Below are positions 17,660-26,276 of a DNA stretch of 64,000 nt, piece by piece. Both the position numbers and the translations under genes were made by a program. Source of the stretch: Leifsonia sp052114085. GTDB taxonomy: Bacteria; Actinomycetota; Actinomycetes; Actinomycetales; Microbacteriaceae. The notes beneath the pieces are model-generated. The model saw only the letters and a program-made list of their open reading frames with translations. It made no database searches and was not told the origin of the DNA. Location: the NCBI RefSeq assembly GCF_052114085.1, contig NZ_JBFREB010000001.1:1674001-1738000 (forward strand). The letters run 5' to 3'. The stretch's first letter is position 1. Each line of letters opens with the position of its first letter.

Positions 17660-18962
17660 CATCGCGGCGAGCACGCGCAACGATGCGAGCAGGCACGATC
17701 ACGGCCCACGCGACGAGTCGACCCCCGACTACAGCGAGCACGATCGCGAGCGCTGGCTGCCGGAACACCACTCGAACCGGCGCAGCGACTTCGCGCGCGA
17801 CCGCGCCCGCCTGCTGCATTCGAGCGCGCTCCGCCGCCTGGCGGCGAAGACGCAGGTGCTCAGTCCGACGGCCGGGCTCGACTTCGCCCGCAACCGCCTG
17901 ACGCACTCGCTTGAGGTTGCGCAGGTCGGCCGCGAGCTCGCGAACAGCCTGGGGCTCGACCCCGACATCGTCGACACCGCGTGCCTCGCCCACGACATCG
18001 GGCACCCTCCCTTCGGTCACAACGGCGAACGCGCGCTCAACTCCTGGGCGGATGACATCGGGGGCTTCGAAGGCAATGCGCAGACCCTTCGCCTGCTCAG
18101 CCGGATCGAGCCGAAGGTGTTCGGCCGTGACGGGCGCCCCTACGGCCTCAACCTCACCCGGGCGAGCCTCGACGCGAGCTGCAAGTACCCGTGGCCGGCG
18201 TCCTCCTCGATCCCCGACCCCAGCGGCCGCGCCAAGTTCGGCTTCTACGACGACGACCACGCCGTGTTCGAGTGGATGCGCGCCGGCGCGCCCGAACGGC
18301 AGCGCTCCATCGAGGCGCAGGTCATGGATCTCTCCGACGACATCGCCTACTCGGTTCACGACTTCGAAGACGCCGTGGTCAACGGCTACATCGACGTCGC
18401 TGCGCTCGGCAGTAGGGTCGATCACGAAGACCTCGTCGAGTCCATGCACGAGTGGGTGGGCGGAGAGGTCAGCCACCAGCAACTGATCGAGGCCTTCGAC
18501 CGGCTCGACAGCATGGATATCTGGCTCGACGGTTGGGATGGCTCCCGCCGCTCGCAGGCGCGGCTGAAGAACCTCACCAGCCAGCTGATCGGGCGCTTCG
18601 CGCACGCGGCCGTGCATGCGACGAAGGAGTCGGCGGAGCGGACCGACCTGATCCGCTTCGGCGCCGACGTCGTCGTTCCGCTCGGCATCCGGGCCGAGAT
18701 CGCCGTGCTCAAGGGCATCGTCGCCACCTTCGTCATGTCGAAGAACACGCGTCAGCCGATCTACGCGCAGCAGCGGCAGATCCTCACGACCCTCGCCGAC
18801 CTGCTGTACCAGCGCGGGCCGGCCGAGCTCGACCCGGGGTTCGCCGAAGACTGGCGCGACGCCGGAACCGACCGGGAACGGCGGCGCGTGGTCGTCGACC
18901 AGGTGGCCAGCCTCACCGACCAGTCGGCCCTCAGCTGGTACGAACGACTCGTCCAGCACTGA
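17649..18962 (+). CDS. dgt: deoxyguanosinetriphosphate triphosphohydrolase (HD domain)
   Basis: A dNTP triphosphohydrolase of 437 residues that helps to balance the dNTP pool. It has the HD metal site in CLAHDIGHPPFGHNGE, preceded by RNRLTHSLEVAQVGREL, and a second acidic site in MDLSDDIAYSVHDFEDAV. The GTG at 17649 is chosen because GGAGGT lies about 9 nt upstream and the first residues are family-like. The gene overlaps dus by 11 nt. dus-dgt-dnaG synteny is common in actinobacteria. Confidence 0.94.
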   Translation: MADDIAASTRNDASRHDHGPRDESTPDYSEHDRERWLPEHHSNRRSDFARDRARLLHSSALRRLAAKTQVLSPTAGLDFARNRLTHSLEVAQVGRELANSLGLDPDIVDTACLAHDIGHPPFGHNGERALNSWADDIGGFEGNAQTLRLLSRIEPKVFGRDGRPYGLNLTRASLDASCKYPWPASSSIPDPSGRAKFGFYDDDHAVFEWMRAGAPERQRSIEAQVMDLSDDIAYSVHDFEDAVVNGYIDVAALGSRVDHEDLVESMHEWVGGEVSHQQLIEAFDRLDSMDIWLDGWDGSRRSQARLKNLTSQLIGRFAHAAVHATKESAERTDLIRFGADVVVPLGIRAEIAVLKGIVATFVMSKNTRQPIYAQQRQILTTLADLLYQRGPAELDPGFAEDWRDAGTDRERRRVVVDQVASLTDQSALSWYERLVQH

Positions 18963-19053
18963 TGAACGGCGACGAGCGGATGCGCGCACAACCGGGCTTG
19001 AATACCGGGGCGCTGTGCAGAATGCTGGAGACCAGGCCCCCGGGAGGAAACCA

Positions 19054-20220
19054 ATGAGCAGCGCACTACCGCCGTCGGACGACGACCGCCCAGCAGAGGG
19101 CGCGTCGACCGAGGCGATCCCGGCAACGCCGGAGACTCCCCGCCGCGCGCCGCGCGCTTCCGCCGGAACCGAGTCCGCATCGACGGCTCAGACGGCAGGC
19201 GGTGCGAAGGCCGCAACCGGTGCGAAGCCGGCAACGGGTGCGAAGTCGGCCGCCGCTGCGGCGCCCGCTGCTGGCGCGAAGCCCGCCGGCGCGAAGCCCG
19301 CCGCCGCGAAGCCGGCCGCCGCTAAGCCTGCCGCCAAGAAGCCGTCGACGCCGCGCACCAGACGCACGACCGTCAGGCCCGCCGCGATCGCTCCCGAGGG
19401 CGAGGCGCCCGACATCATGGACGCCACGCTCGGAGCCCGTCAACCGCTCGCGGGCGCATCCACGCAATCCGCAGCCGCCGCAGTTCCTGCGGCCGGGGCC
19501 GCGGCCGCTGCCGCTGCCGTCTCCGGCGACACGTCGTCCTCCCCGGCCGAGCCGCTCGAGGAGACCGACACCGCAGCGACGAAGCGTCTGCCCACCGCCG
19601 CCGAGGTGTACGCGGGCGCGTCGGCCGCCACACCGGAGCAGCCCCCAGTGGATGCGACTGCAAGCGAGACGCTCGGCACCGTCGAGGCGGCGAGCACGTC
19701 ATCCGCCCCGGCGACCCCCGACGCTACGACCGTCGAGACGGAGCGCCTCGCCGGCGCTGCGTCGGTCACCGGCTCCGACCTCCCGGCCTCTGCAACGGCA
19801 GAGCACGCTGACGCCCCTTCCGCGTCTGCCGACGGCACCTCCGCCGACGCAGGCGCGTACCAGGCGTCGCACGGACGCACGGTGAACGAGCTCGCCGACC
19901 GGCTCGACGATTCCCGGTTCTTCTCGTCGCTGTTCGACTTCAGCTTCACGAACTACGTCACCCGCAAGCTCGCTGGGCCCGTCTACGTCGTCGGTCTCGT
20001 GCTCATCGGCCTCGGGATCGTGGTGGGTTTCGCGAACTCGCTGACGTCCGCGATCGCCACGCACGCCCCGATCGGTGCGTTCGTCTTCCTCTTCGGTGTG
20101 CTGATCACGCTCGTGGGCGCGATGCTCTCCGTGCTGCTCCTCCGGGTCGGCATCGAGGTCTTCTGCGCCATCATCGAGATCGCGCAGAACACGCGACGGA
20201 GGCGCCCGCCGGGGGAGTGA
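19054..20220 (+). CDS. DUF4282 membrane protein with long Ala/Pro/Lys-rich N-terminal region
   Basis: A 388-residue protein. The first 270 residues are low-complexity Ala, Pro, Thr and Ser, including a Lys-Pro-Ala repeat stretch (units AKPA, AAKP) around residues 65-110. The last 110 residues form a DUF4282 domain with FFSSLFDFSFTNYVTRKLAG, two membrane helices and a cytoplasmic tail ending in RRRRPPGE. The ATG at 19054 follows GGGAGGAAACC, which decides the start. The function of DUF4282 is unknown. The basic repeat resembles nucleic-acid- or wall-associated linkers. Confidence 0.82.
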   Translation: MSSALPPSDDDRPAEGASTEAIPATPETPRRAPRASAGTESASTAQTAGGAKAATGAKPATGAKSAAAAAPAAGAKPAGAKPAAAKPAAAKPAAKKPSTPRTRRTTVRPAAIAPEGEAPDIMDATLGARQPLAGASTQSAAAAVPAAGAAAAAAAVSGDTSSSPAEPLEETDTAATKRLPTAAEVYAGASAATPEQPPVDATASETLGTVEAASTSSAPATPDATTVETERLAGAASVTGSDLPASATAEHADAPSASADGTSADAGAYQASHGRTVNELADRLDDSRFFSSLFDFSFTNYVTRKLAGPVYVVGLVLIGLGIVVGFANSLTSAIATHAPIGAFVFLFGVLITLVGAMLSVLLLRVGIEVFCAIIEIAQNTRRRRPPGE

Positions 20221-20277
20221 CTCAGTCCGCCCGGAGTCCTATCGGGTGGATCGGGGATGAGCGTCGGTCCGGCTCAC

Positions 20278-20283
20278 TAGAAT
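20278..20283 (+). promoter_or_regulatory. -10 box of dnaG, leaderless type
   Basis: TAGAAT ends 7 nt before the ATG at 20291. No Shine-Dalgarno-like run lies in the gap (CGAGAGC), so a leaderless transcript is likely. Confidence 0.55.
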
Positions 20284-20290
20284 CGAGAGC

Positions 20291-22165
20291 ATGGCAGGCC
20301 GGATTCGACAAAGCGACATCGAAGAGGTCAAGGCCCGTACCAACATCGGCGACATCGTCGGCGACTACGTCAGCTTGAAGACGGGCGGCGTCGGTGCGCT
20401 CAAGGGGCTCTGCCCGTTCCACGACGAAAAGAGCCCCAGCTTCTACGTCCGTCCGGGCGTCGGCCGCTACCACTGCTTCGGCTGCGGCGAGGGCGGCGAC
20501 GTCTACGAGTTCCTGCTCAAGATGGACCACGTCACGTTCACGGACGCAGTGGAACGGCTCGCAGCCCGCATCGGCTATCAGCTGCACTACGAAGAGGGCG
20601 GCGGCGGACCGTCAGACGGCTCCAGCAACCGTGCGCGCCTGTTGGCGGCGAACTCCGCGGCGGAGGAGTTCTTCCGCGACCGCCTGTCCGCGCCTGACGC
20701 CGAACCGGGCCGCCGCTTCCTGGGGGATCGCGGGTTCGACTCCGCGTCGGCCTCGCATTTCGGTGTCGGCTTCGCCCCCAAGAGCTGGGACGAGCTCACC
20801 AAGCACCTCCGCAGCAAGGGGTTCACGCAGGAGGAGCTGGCCACCGCGGGCCTCGTGTCGCAGGGCGACCGCGGCGTCTACGACCGGTTCCGCGGTCGCC
20901 TGATCTGGCCGATCCGCGATGTCACGGGACAGACCATCGGCTTCGGTGCGCGCCGGCTGCTGGACGACGACAAGGGCCCGAAGTACCTCAACACCCCCGA
21001 GACCCCGGTCTACAAGAAGGCCCAGGTGCTGTACGGGCTCGACCTCGCCAAACGCGACATCTCGCGCCAGGACCAGGTGGTCGTCGTCGAGGGCTACACC
21101 GACGTCATGGCGTGCCACCTGGCCGGGATCACGACGGCCGTCGCCACCTGCGGAACCTCGTTCGGAGTCGACCACATCAAGGTGATCCGCCGGGTGATGG
21201 GCGACGACTCCAGCCAAGGGTCCGTCATCTTCACCTTCGACCCGGATGCGGCGGGCCAGAAGGCAGCCACCCGCGCGTTCGGCGAAGAGCAGCGATTCTC
21301 GGCCCAGACGTACGTCGCGGTCGGTCCGGACGGCCTCGACCCCTGCGACCTGCGACTCTCCAAGGGCGACGACGCCGTCCGTCGCATGATCGATGGCCGC
21401 AAGCCCATGTTCGAGTTCATGATCCGCCAGGTGGTGGAGCGTTTCGACCTCGACTCCGTGGAGGGCCGCACCGCCGCCCTGCGTGCAGGAGCACCGATCG
21501 TGGCGACGATCCGCGATCCGGCCTCGCAGAACGGCTACACGCGCGAACTCGCCCGGCTCTCCGGCGCGGACCTGCAGGACACGATCCGCGCCGTCCGCGC
21601 GGCACAACGCAGCACAGGCTCTCGCGACGGGCGGAACGCTGGACGGGAGAACGGAGACCCGCGCAACCGGAACGCGAGCGCACCGGACGGCGCCCCCGAA
21701 CCGCAGCGTCTTCCGCAGGCCGACCTCACCGACCCGACGCAGCGCACCGAGCGCGAGAGCCTGATGGTCCTCCTGCAGCTCCCCGGCGAGGTGGGCGCCG
21801 AACGCGCCGCCCGCGCCGTGCAGGTGCCGTTCGTCAATCCGACGCACGCGGTCGTCCGCGACGCCATCGCCAGTCAGCTCGCGACCATGTCGGCGCCCGG
21901 ATGGGTGGATCGCGTCCTCACCGAGGTGCCGCAGGCGTACGCGCAGACCGTGAACGCCCTCGCCGTCGCTGCGCTGCCTCAGGGCGGTGACCCCGGACGC
22001 TACGCGCGATCGATCGTGGACGGGCTGATCGACCGTGACCTCTTGCGCGAGAAGGCCGAACTGACGTCACGGCTGGGCCGGACGGAAGATCCGGAGGTGC
22101 GCCGCCAGATCTCCTTCGCCATGGTCGCGATCGAGACCGAACGACGCCGCCTCCGCGGCGAATAG
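20291..22165 (+). CDS. dnaG: DNA primase
   Basis: Synthesises RNA primers at the replication fork. The 624-residue protein has the CHC2 zinc site (LCPFHDEKSPSF with YHCFGCGEGGDV), the DnaG catalytic core with VVVVEGYTDVMA (TOPRIM Glu) and FTFDPDAAGQKA (DxD-like acidic site), and a C-terminal DnaB-binding region after a polar linker at about residues 440-480. Length and order are typical of actinobacterial DnaG. It is probably transcribed from its own leaderless promoter and ends before a small hairpin. Confidence 0.97.
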   Translation: MAGRIRQSDIEEVKARTNIGDIVGDYVSLKTGGVGALKGLCPFHDEKSPSFYVRPGVGRYHCFGCGEGGDVYEFLLKMDHVTFTDAVERLAARIGYQLHYEEGGGGPSDGSSNRARLLAANSAAEEFFRDRLSAPDAEPGRRFLGDRGFDSASASHFGVGFAPKSWDELTKHLRSKGFTQEELATAGLVSQGDRGVYDRFRGRLIWPIRDVTGQTIGFGARRLLDDDKGPKYLNTPETPVYKKAQVLYGLDLAKRDISRQDQVVVVEGYTDVMACHLAGITTAVATCGTSFGVDHIKVIRRVMGDDSSQGSVIFTFDPDAAGQKAATRAFGEEQRFSAQTYVAVGPDGLDPCDLRLSKGDDAVRRMIDGRKPMFEFMIRQVVERFDLDSVEGRTAALRAGAPIVATIRDPASQNGYTRELARLSGADLQDTIRAVRAAQRSTGSRDGRNAGRENGDPRNRNASAPDGAPEPQRLPQADLTDPTQRTERESLMVLLQLPGEVGAERAARAVQVPFVNPTHAVVRDAIASQLATMSAPGWVDRVLTEVPQAYAQTVNALAVAALPQGGDPGRYARSIVDGLIDRDLLREKAELTSRLGRTEDPEVRRQISFAMVAIETERRRLRGE

Positions 22166-22198
22166 CGCGACACGGCCGACTGCGGATTCCATCGCCCT

Positions 22199-22227
22199 GC
22201 GCAACGACAAGCGCTCTTTTGTTGCGC
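22199..22227 (+). terminator. possible dnaG terminator hairpin
   Basis: GCGCAAC (22199-22205) pairs with GTTGCGC (22221-22227), with a T run inside the loop and none after the stem. This makes it a weak candidate. Confidence 0.35.
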
Positions 22228-22369
22228 CTGTGTAAAGATCGCGGCCGGATCCGCATCAGAATGCGTGTTCCATGAGCATTCCGTGCTAGGAAGTTCTCAC
22301 GCGAATGGCGATCACGCATGTCTGCGGCGACGTTCACGCGCATCCCACACCAGGAAGAGGTACTCGGAT

Positions 22370-23995
22370 ATGACATCCGCACACAACGGCGGTCGGCGCA
22401 TACTCGCCGTCTCCGCCGCTTTCGCGGCCGCGGCGCTGGTGCTCGCCGGCTGCTCGGGTAGCAACAACGGCTCCGGCGGCGGCGGCGCGATCACGGTCGG
22501 CACCACCGACAAGATCACGTCCATCGACCCGGCCGGCTCGTACGACAACGGCTCGTTCGCCGTCATGAACCAGGTCTACCCGTTCCTCCTGAACACCCCT
22601 TACGGGAGCCCGGACGTCAAGCCGGACATCGCCGAGAGCGCCGACTACACGTCGCCGACCGAGTACACGGTGAAGCTCAAGCCGGGCCTCAAGTTCGCCA
22701 ACGGCCACGACCTCACCTCGTCTGATGTGAAGTTCACCTTCGACCGCCAGATCAAGATTAACGACCCCAACGGTCCTGCGTCGTTGCTGGCGAACCTCGA
22801 CAGTGTGTCCGCCCCGGACAAGACCACCGTCGTCTTCAAGCTCAAGGTCCCGAACGACCAGACCTTCCCGCAGGTGCTCTCCAGCCCGGCCGGCCCGATC
22901 GTCGACGAGCAGGTCTTCTCGGCAGACAAGGTCACCGCCGACAACACCATCGTGAAGGGTCACGCGTTCGCCGGACAGTACGACATCACGTCGTACGACT
23001 TCAACAACCTGATCGCGTACAAGGCGTTCGACGGCTACAAGGGCATCCTCGGCAAGCCGGCCACCGCCAAGGTCAACGTCAAGTACTACGCGGAGTCGTC
23101 GAACCTGAAGCTCGACATCCAGAAGAACGCCATCGACGTCGCCTACCGCAGCCTGTCGGCGACCGACATCTCAAGCCTCGAAGGCAACAACAAGGTCAAG
23201 GTCGTGAAGGGACCGGGCGGCGAGACCCGCTACATCGTCTTCAACTTCAACACCCAGCCCTTCGGCGCCACCACGCCAGAGGCAGACCCGAAGAAGGCTC
23301 TCGCGGTGCGTCAGGCGGCAGCCGACCTCGTCGACCGCGCGGCCATCGCCGACCAGGTCTACAAGGGCACCTACACCCCGCTGTACTCGTTCGTTCCGGA
23401 CGGTCTGACCGGCGCCACCACGGTGCTGAAGGACCTGTACGGCGACGGCAACGGCGGTCCGAGCCTGGACAAGGCGAAGGCGGCTCTGCAGGCGGCCGGG
23501 GTCACCACCCCGGTGGCGCTGAACCTCCAGTACAACCCGGACCACTACGGTCCGTCCTCCGGTGACGAGTACGCGCTCGTGAAGGAGCAGCTGGAGAACG
23601 GCGGCCTGTTCAAGGTCAACCTGCAGTCGACCGAGTGGGTCCAGTACTCGAAGGACCGCACCGCGGACGTCTACCCGGCCTACCAGCTGGGCTGGTTCCC
23701 GGACTACTCCGACGCCGACAACTACCTGTCGCCGTTCTTCATCAAGGACAACTTCCTGGCGAACCACTACGACAACGCCGAGGTCCAGGACCTCATCGCG
23801 AAGCAGGCGGGCACGACCGACAAGGACGCGCGCACCAAGCTGATCGAGGAGATCCAGGCCAAGGTGGGCGCCGACCTGAGCACCCTGCCGCTGCTGCAGG
23901 GCTCGCAGATCGCGATCGTGGGCAAGAACGTCTCCGGCGCCGACAAGACGCTCGACGCCTCGTTCAAGTTCCGTTACGCGGCGCTTTCGAAGTAA
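22370..23995 (+). CDS. peptide/nickel-type ABC transporter substrate-binding lipoprotein (SBP_bac_5)
   Basis: The extracellular binding component of an importer. The 541-residue precursor begins with a lipoprotein signal (AALVLAGC; the lipidated Cys is about residue 27) and a Gly/Ser-rich linker. The cluster-C binding fold contains ITSIDPAGSYDNGSFAVMNQ and SPTEYTVKLKPGLKFANG. GGAAGAGG upstream of the ATG at 22370 sets the start. A strong terminator follows directly, before the permease gene, so the abundant binding protein mRNA can be made separately. Likely substrates are oligopeptides; others are possible in this family. Confidence 0.92.
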   Translation: MTSAHNGGRRILAVSAAFAAAALVLAGCSGSNNGSGGGGAITVGTTDKITSIDPAGSYDNGSFAVMNQVYPFLLNTPYGSPDVKPDIAESADYTSPTEYTVKLKPGLKFANGHDLTSSDVKFTFDRQIKINDPNGPASLLANLDSVSAPDKTTVVFKLKVPNDQTFPQVLSSPAGPIVDEQVFSADKVTADNTIVKGHAFAGQYDITSYDFNNLIAYKAFDGYKGILGKPATAKVNVKYYAESSNLKLDIQKNAIDVAYRSLSATDISSLEGNNKVKVVKGPGGETRYIVFNFNTQPFGATTPEADPKKALAVRQAAADLVDRAAIADQVYKGTYTPLYSFVPDGLTGATTVLKDLYGDGNGGPSLDKAKAALQAAGVTTPVALNLQYNPDHYGPSSGDEYALVKEQLENGGLFKVNLQSTEWVQYSKDRTADVYPAYQLGWFPDYSDADNYLSPFFIKDNFLANHYDNAEVQDLIAKQAGTTDKDARTKLIEEIQAKVGADLSTLPLLQGSQIAIVGKNVSGADKTLDASFKFRYAALSK

Positions 23996-24031
23996 CCTCG
24001 GCGACGAGCAACACGCTCTGAGCCGTACCGG

Positions 24032-24066
24032 GGGGTGGCTCGCTCACGCGGCGAGCCACCCCTTTT
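24032..24066 (+). terminator. intrinsic terminator after the binding-protein gene
   Basis: A 12-bp perfect stem, GGGGTGGCTCGC (24032-24043) with GCGAGCCACCCC (24051-24062), a 7-nt loop, and TTTT after the stem. It probably sets a high ratio of binding protein to permease. Confidence 0.85.
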
Positions 24067-24091
24067 CCACGAACCACCACGATTGGCTTCC

Positions 24092-25189
24092 ATGACAGCG
24101 ACTGTCAGCACCGCGGGCGCGGGGACCGCCCCCGGTCCCGAGCGGACGAAGGCGAAGCGACGGTCGGGAGGCGGCCTGGGCCGCTACCTGATCATCCGCG
24201 CCTTCCTCATCATCCCCACAATCTTCATCCTGGTCACCGTCGTCTTCTTCCTGATGCGGTCGACGGGTGACCCGATCACCGCTTCCCTCGGCGGAAAGCT
24301 CCCGCCGGCGCAGCTGCACGAGCGCATCGCACAGGCCGGCTTCGACCGCCCGCTCCTCGTGCAGTACTTCGAGTACCTCGGACAGCTGCTGCGCGGCGAC
24401 TTCGGAACCACGTTCTCCGACCACCAGCCGGTCACCCAGGTGCTCATCCACTACGGCGCGGCGACTCTCGAGCTGGCCTTCTACGCCCTCATCGTCGCCT
24501 TCATCGTGGGCATCCCGCTCGGGATGGTCGCGGGCTACTTCCGCGACAAGGGGCAGGATGCGACTCTCCGCATCTTCGCGATCCTCTGCTACGCCACACC
24601 GGTCTTCTTCGCCGGAATGGTGCTGAAGCTGGTCTTCTCCATCTGGCTGGGCTGGCTCCCCGTCGCCGGCCGCGCTTCCACGAGCTCGGAGCTCGAACTC
24701 CAGACGCTCGAGAACAAGACCGGCATCTACCTGATCGACGCCTTCCAGACCGGTGACCCGGCTGTGATCAGCGACGTGCTCACGCACGCCATCCTCCCGG
24801 CCATCACGCTGGGGTTGCTGACCGCCGGCATCTTCCTGCGCCTGGTCCGGACGAACGTGATCGGGACGCTGTCCACCGACTACGTGGATGCGGCGCGCTC
24901 GCGCGGCGTCAGCGAGTTCCGCCTGGTGCGCAAGCACGCGTACCGCCCGGCGCTCATCCCGATCATCACGGTGATCGGCCTGCAGATCGCCCTGCTCCTC
25001 GGCGGCGCCGTGCTGACCGAGACGACCTTCGAGTGGAAGGGCCTCGGCTTCCAGCTGGTGCACTACGTCCAGGCCCGCGACTTCGTCGCCGTGCAGGGCA
25101 TGGTGGTTCTCCTCGCGGTCATCGTCACGCTGACGAACTTCGTGGTGGACGTCATCGCCGCGCTCATCGACCCGAGGGTGAGGTACTGA
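24092..25189 (+). CDS. ABC transporter permease, DppB type
   Basis: A 365-residue permease. A basic N-terminus is followed by the first helix (IIPTIFILVTVVFFLM). The family segments GDFGTTFSDHQPVTQVL and RSRGVSEFRLVRKHAYRPALIP (EAA-like loop contacting the ATPase) are present, then QIALLLGGAVLTETTFEW. The ATG at 24092 has no strong ribosome site. It is the first gene of a compact block (24092-29875) that continues with overlapping or adjacent genes. Confidence 0.92.
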   Translation: MTATVSTAGAGTAPGPERTKAKRRSGGGLGRYLIIRAFLIIPTIFILVTVVFFLMRSTGDPITASLGGKLPPAQLHERIAQAGFDRPLLVQYFEYLGQLLRGDFGTTFSDHQPVTQVLIHYGAATLELAFYALIVAFIVGIPLGMVAGYFRDKGQDATLRIFAILCYATPVFFAGMVLKLVFSIWLGWLPVAGRASTSSELELQTLENKTGIYLIDAFQTGDPAVISDVLTHAILPAITLGLLTAGIFLRLVRTNVIGTLSTDYVDAARSRGVSEFRLVRKHAYRPALIPIITVIGLQIALLLGGAVLTETTFEWKGLGFQLVHYVQARDFVAVQGMVVLLAVIVTLTNFVVDVIAALIDPRVRY

Positions 25190-25190
25190 C

Positions 25191-26276
25191 ATGACCCGGA
25201 CGGAAACCACTCAGACGGTCCCTGCACAGAAGAAGCGCAGGCTCCGCGACCGGCTCCCGGTCGTCCACCAGCTGCGACAGAGCGTCGGTCTCCAGCGCGG
25301 GATGCTGGTCACCGGACTCATCCTGACCGTGCTGTTCATCCTGGTGGCCATCTTTGCGCCACTCATCGCCCCGTACGGGTTCGCCCAGCTCCGCGATGCG
25401 CAGGGGTCGTTCGGCGCGCAGCAGCCGCCGAGTCCCGAGCACATCTGGGGCACCACCTCCGGCGGCTACGACGTGTTCTCGCGCGTCATCTGGGGAACCC
25501 AGACCGCCATCCTGGTGATCATCGTCGCGGTCGTCTTCTCGATCTTCATCGGCGTTCTGCTGGGACTGGTCTCCGGCTACTTCGGCGGCTGGCTCGACCG
25601 CGTCCTCGTGGTCGTCTGCGACGCGATCTATGCGTTCCCGTCGCTGCTGCTGGCCATCGTGATCGCGATCGCGATCAGCGGCGGTCAGTCCAGCCTCTGG
25701 GGCGGCATCCTCGCGGCGGCGATCTCGATTACCGTCGTCTACATCCCGCAGTACTTCCGGGTCATCCGGTCCGAGGTCGTGCGGATCAAGAACGAGGCGT
25801 ACGTCGAGGCGGCGAAGGTCATCGGCGCCAAGAGCAGCCGGATCCTGTTCCGTCACGTCTACCGCAATTCCACCCGCACACTGCCGCTGATCTTCACGCT
25901 GAACTCGTCGGAGGCCATCCTGACGCTCGCGGCGCTGGGCTTCCTCGGCTTCGGCATCGAGCCGACGGCCGCAGCCGAGTGGGGCTACGACCTGAACAAG
26001 GCCCTGGATGACGTCACGAGCGGCATCTGGTGGACCTCGATCTACCCGGGCCTCGCCATCGTGCTGGTGGTGCTCGGCATCACCCTGGTCGGCGAGAGCC
26101 TCAACGACCTGGCCGACCCGCGTCTGCGCGGGCGCCGGCGCGCCGCGGTCGCGTCCGGTGAAGTCGCCGAGACCTCAGTCGTCCCCGGTGGTCCGCTGAC
26201 TGCGGGTCCGGGCGGACTGGACGGACTGGAGAGCGGCGAGACGTTCGACGAGCACGGAATCGAGGTCAGGCCATGA
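25191..26276 (+). CDS. ABC transporter permease, DppC type
   Basis: A 361-residue partner permease. It has an N-terminal helix after a basic tail, a periplasmic segment with EHIWGTTSGGYDVFSRVIWG (DppC hallmark), and the EAA loop EAYVEAAKVIGAKSSRILFR. The C-terminus has a hydrophilic extension of about 45 residues rich in Gly and acidic residues. The stop overlaps the next gene (ATGA). It lies 1 bp after the DppB-type gene. Confidence 0.92.
   Translation: MTRTETTQTVPAQKKRRLRDRLPVVHQLRQSVGLQRGMLVTGLILTVLFILVAIFAPLIAPYGFAQLRDAQGSFGAQQPPSPEHIWGTTSGGYDVFSRVIWGTQTAILVIIVAVVFSIFIGVLLGLVSGYFGGWLDRVLVVVCDAIYAFPSLLLAIVIAIAISGGQSSLWGGILAAAISITVVYIPQYFRVIRSEVVRIKNEAYVEAAKVIGAKSSRILFRHVYRNSTRTLPLIFTLNSSEAILTLAALGFLGFGIEPTAAAEWGYDLNKALDDVTSGIWWTSIYPGLAIVLVVLGITLVGESLNDLADPRLRGRRRAAVASGEVAETSVVPGGPLTAGPGGLDGLESGETFDEHGIEVRP

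Noticed and set aside
19200..19345. Short tandem GC-rich repeats that could look like a repeat array
   Set aside because: They are in-frame codons of an Ala/Lys/Pro-rich protein segment, with no spacers or palindromes; not CRISPR.
22228..22369. Promoter for the binding-protein gene (TGTAAAGAT or TGCTAGGAA stretches)
   Set aside because: No -35 element lies at a usable distance from either stretch, so no site is claimed.
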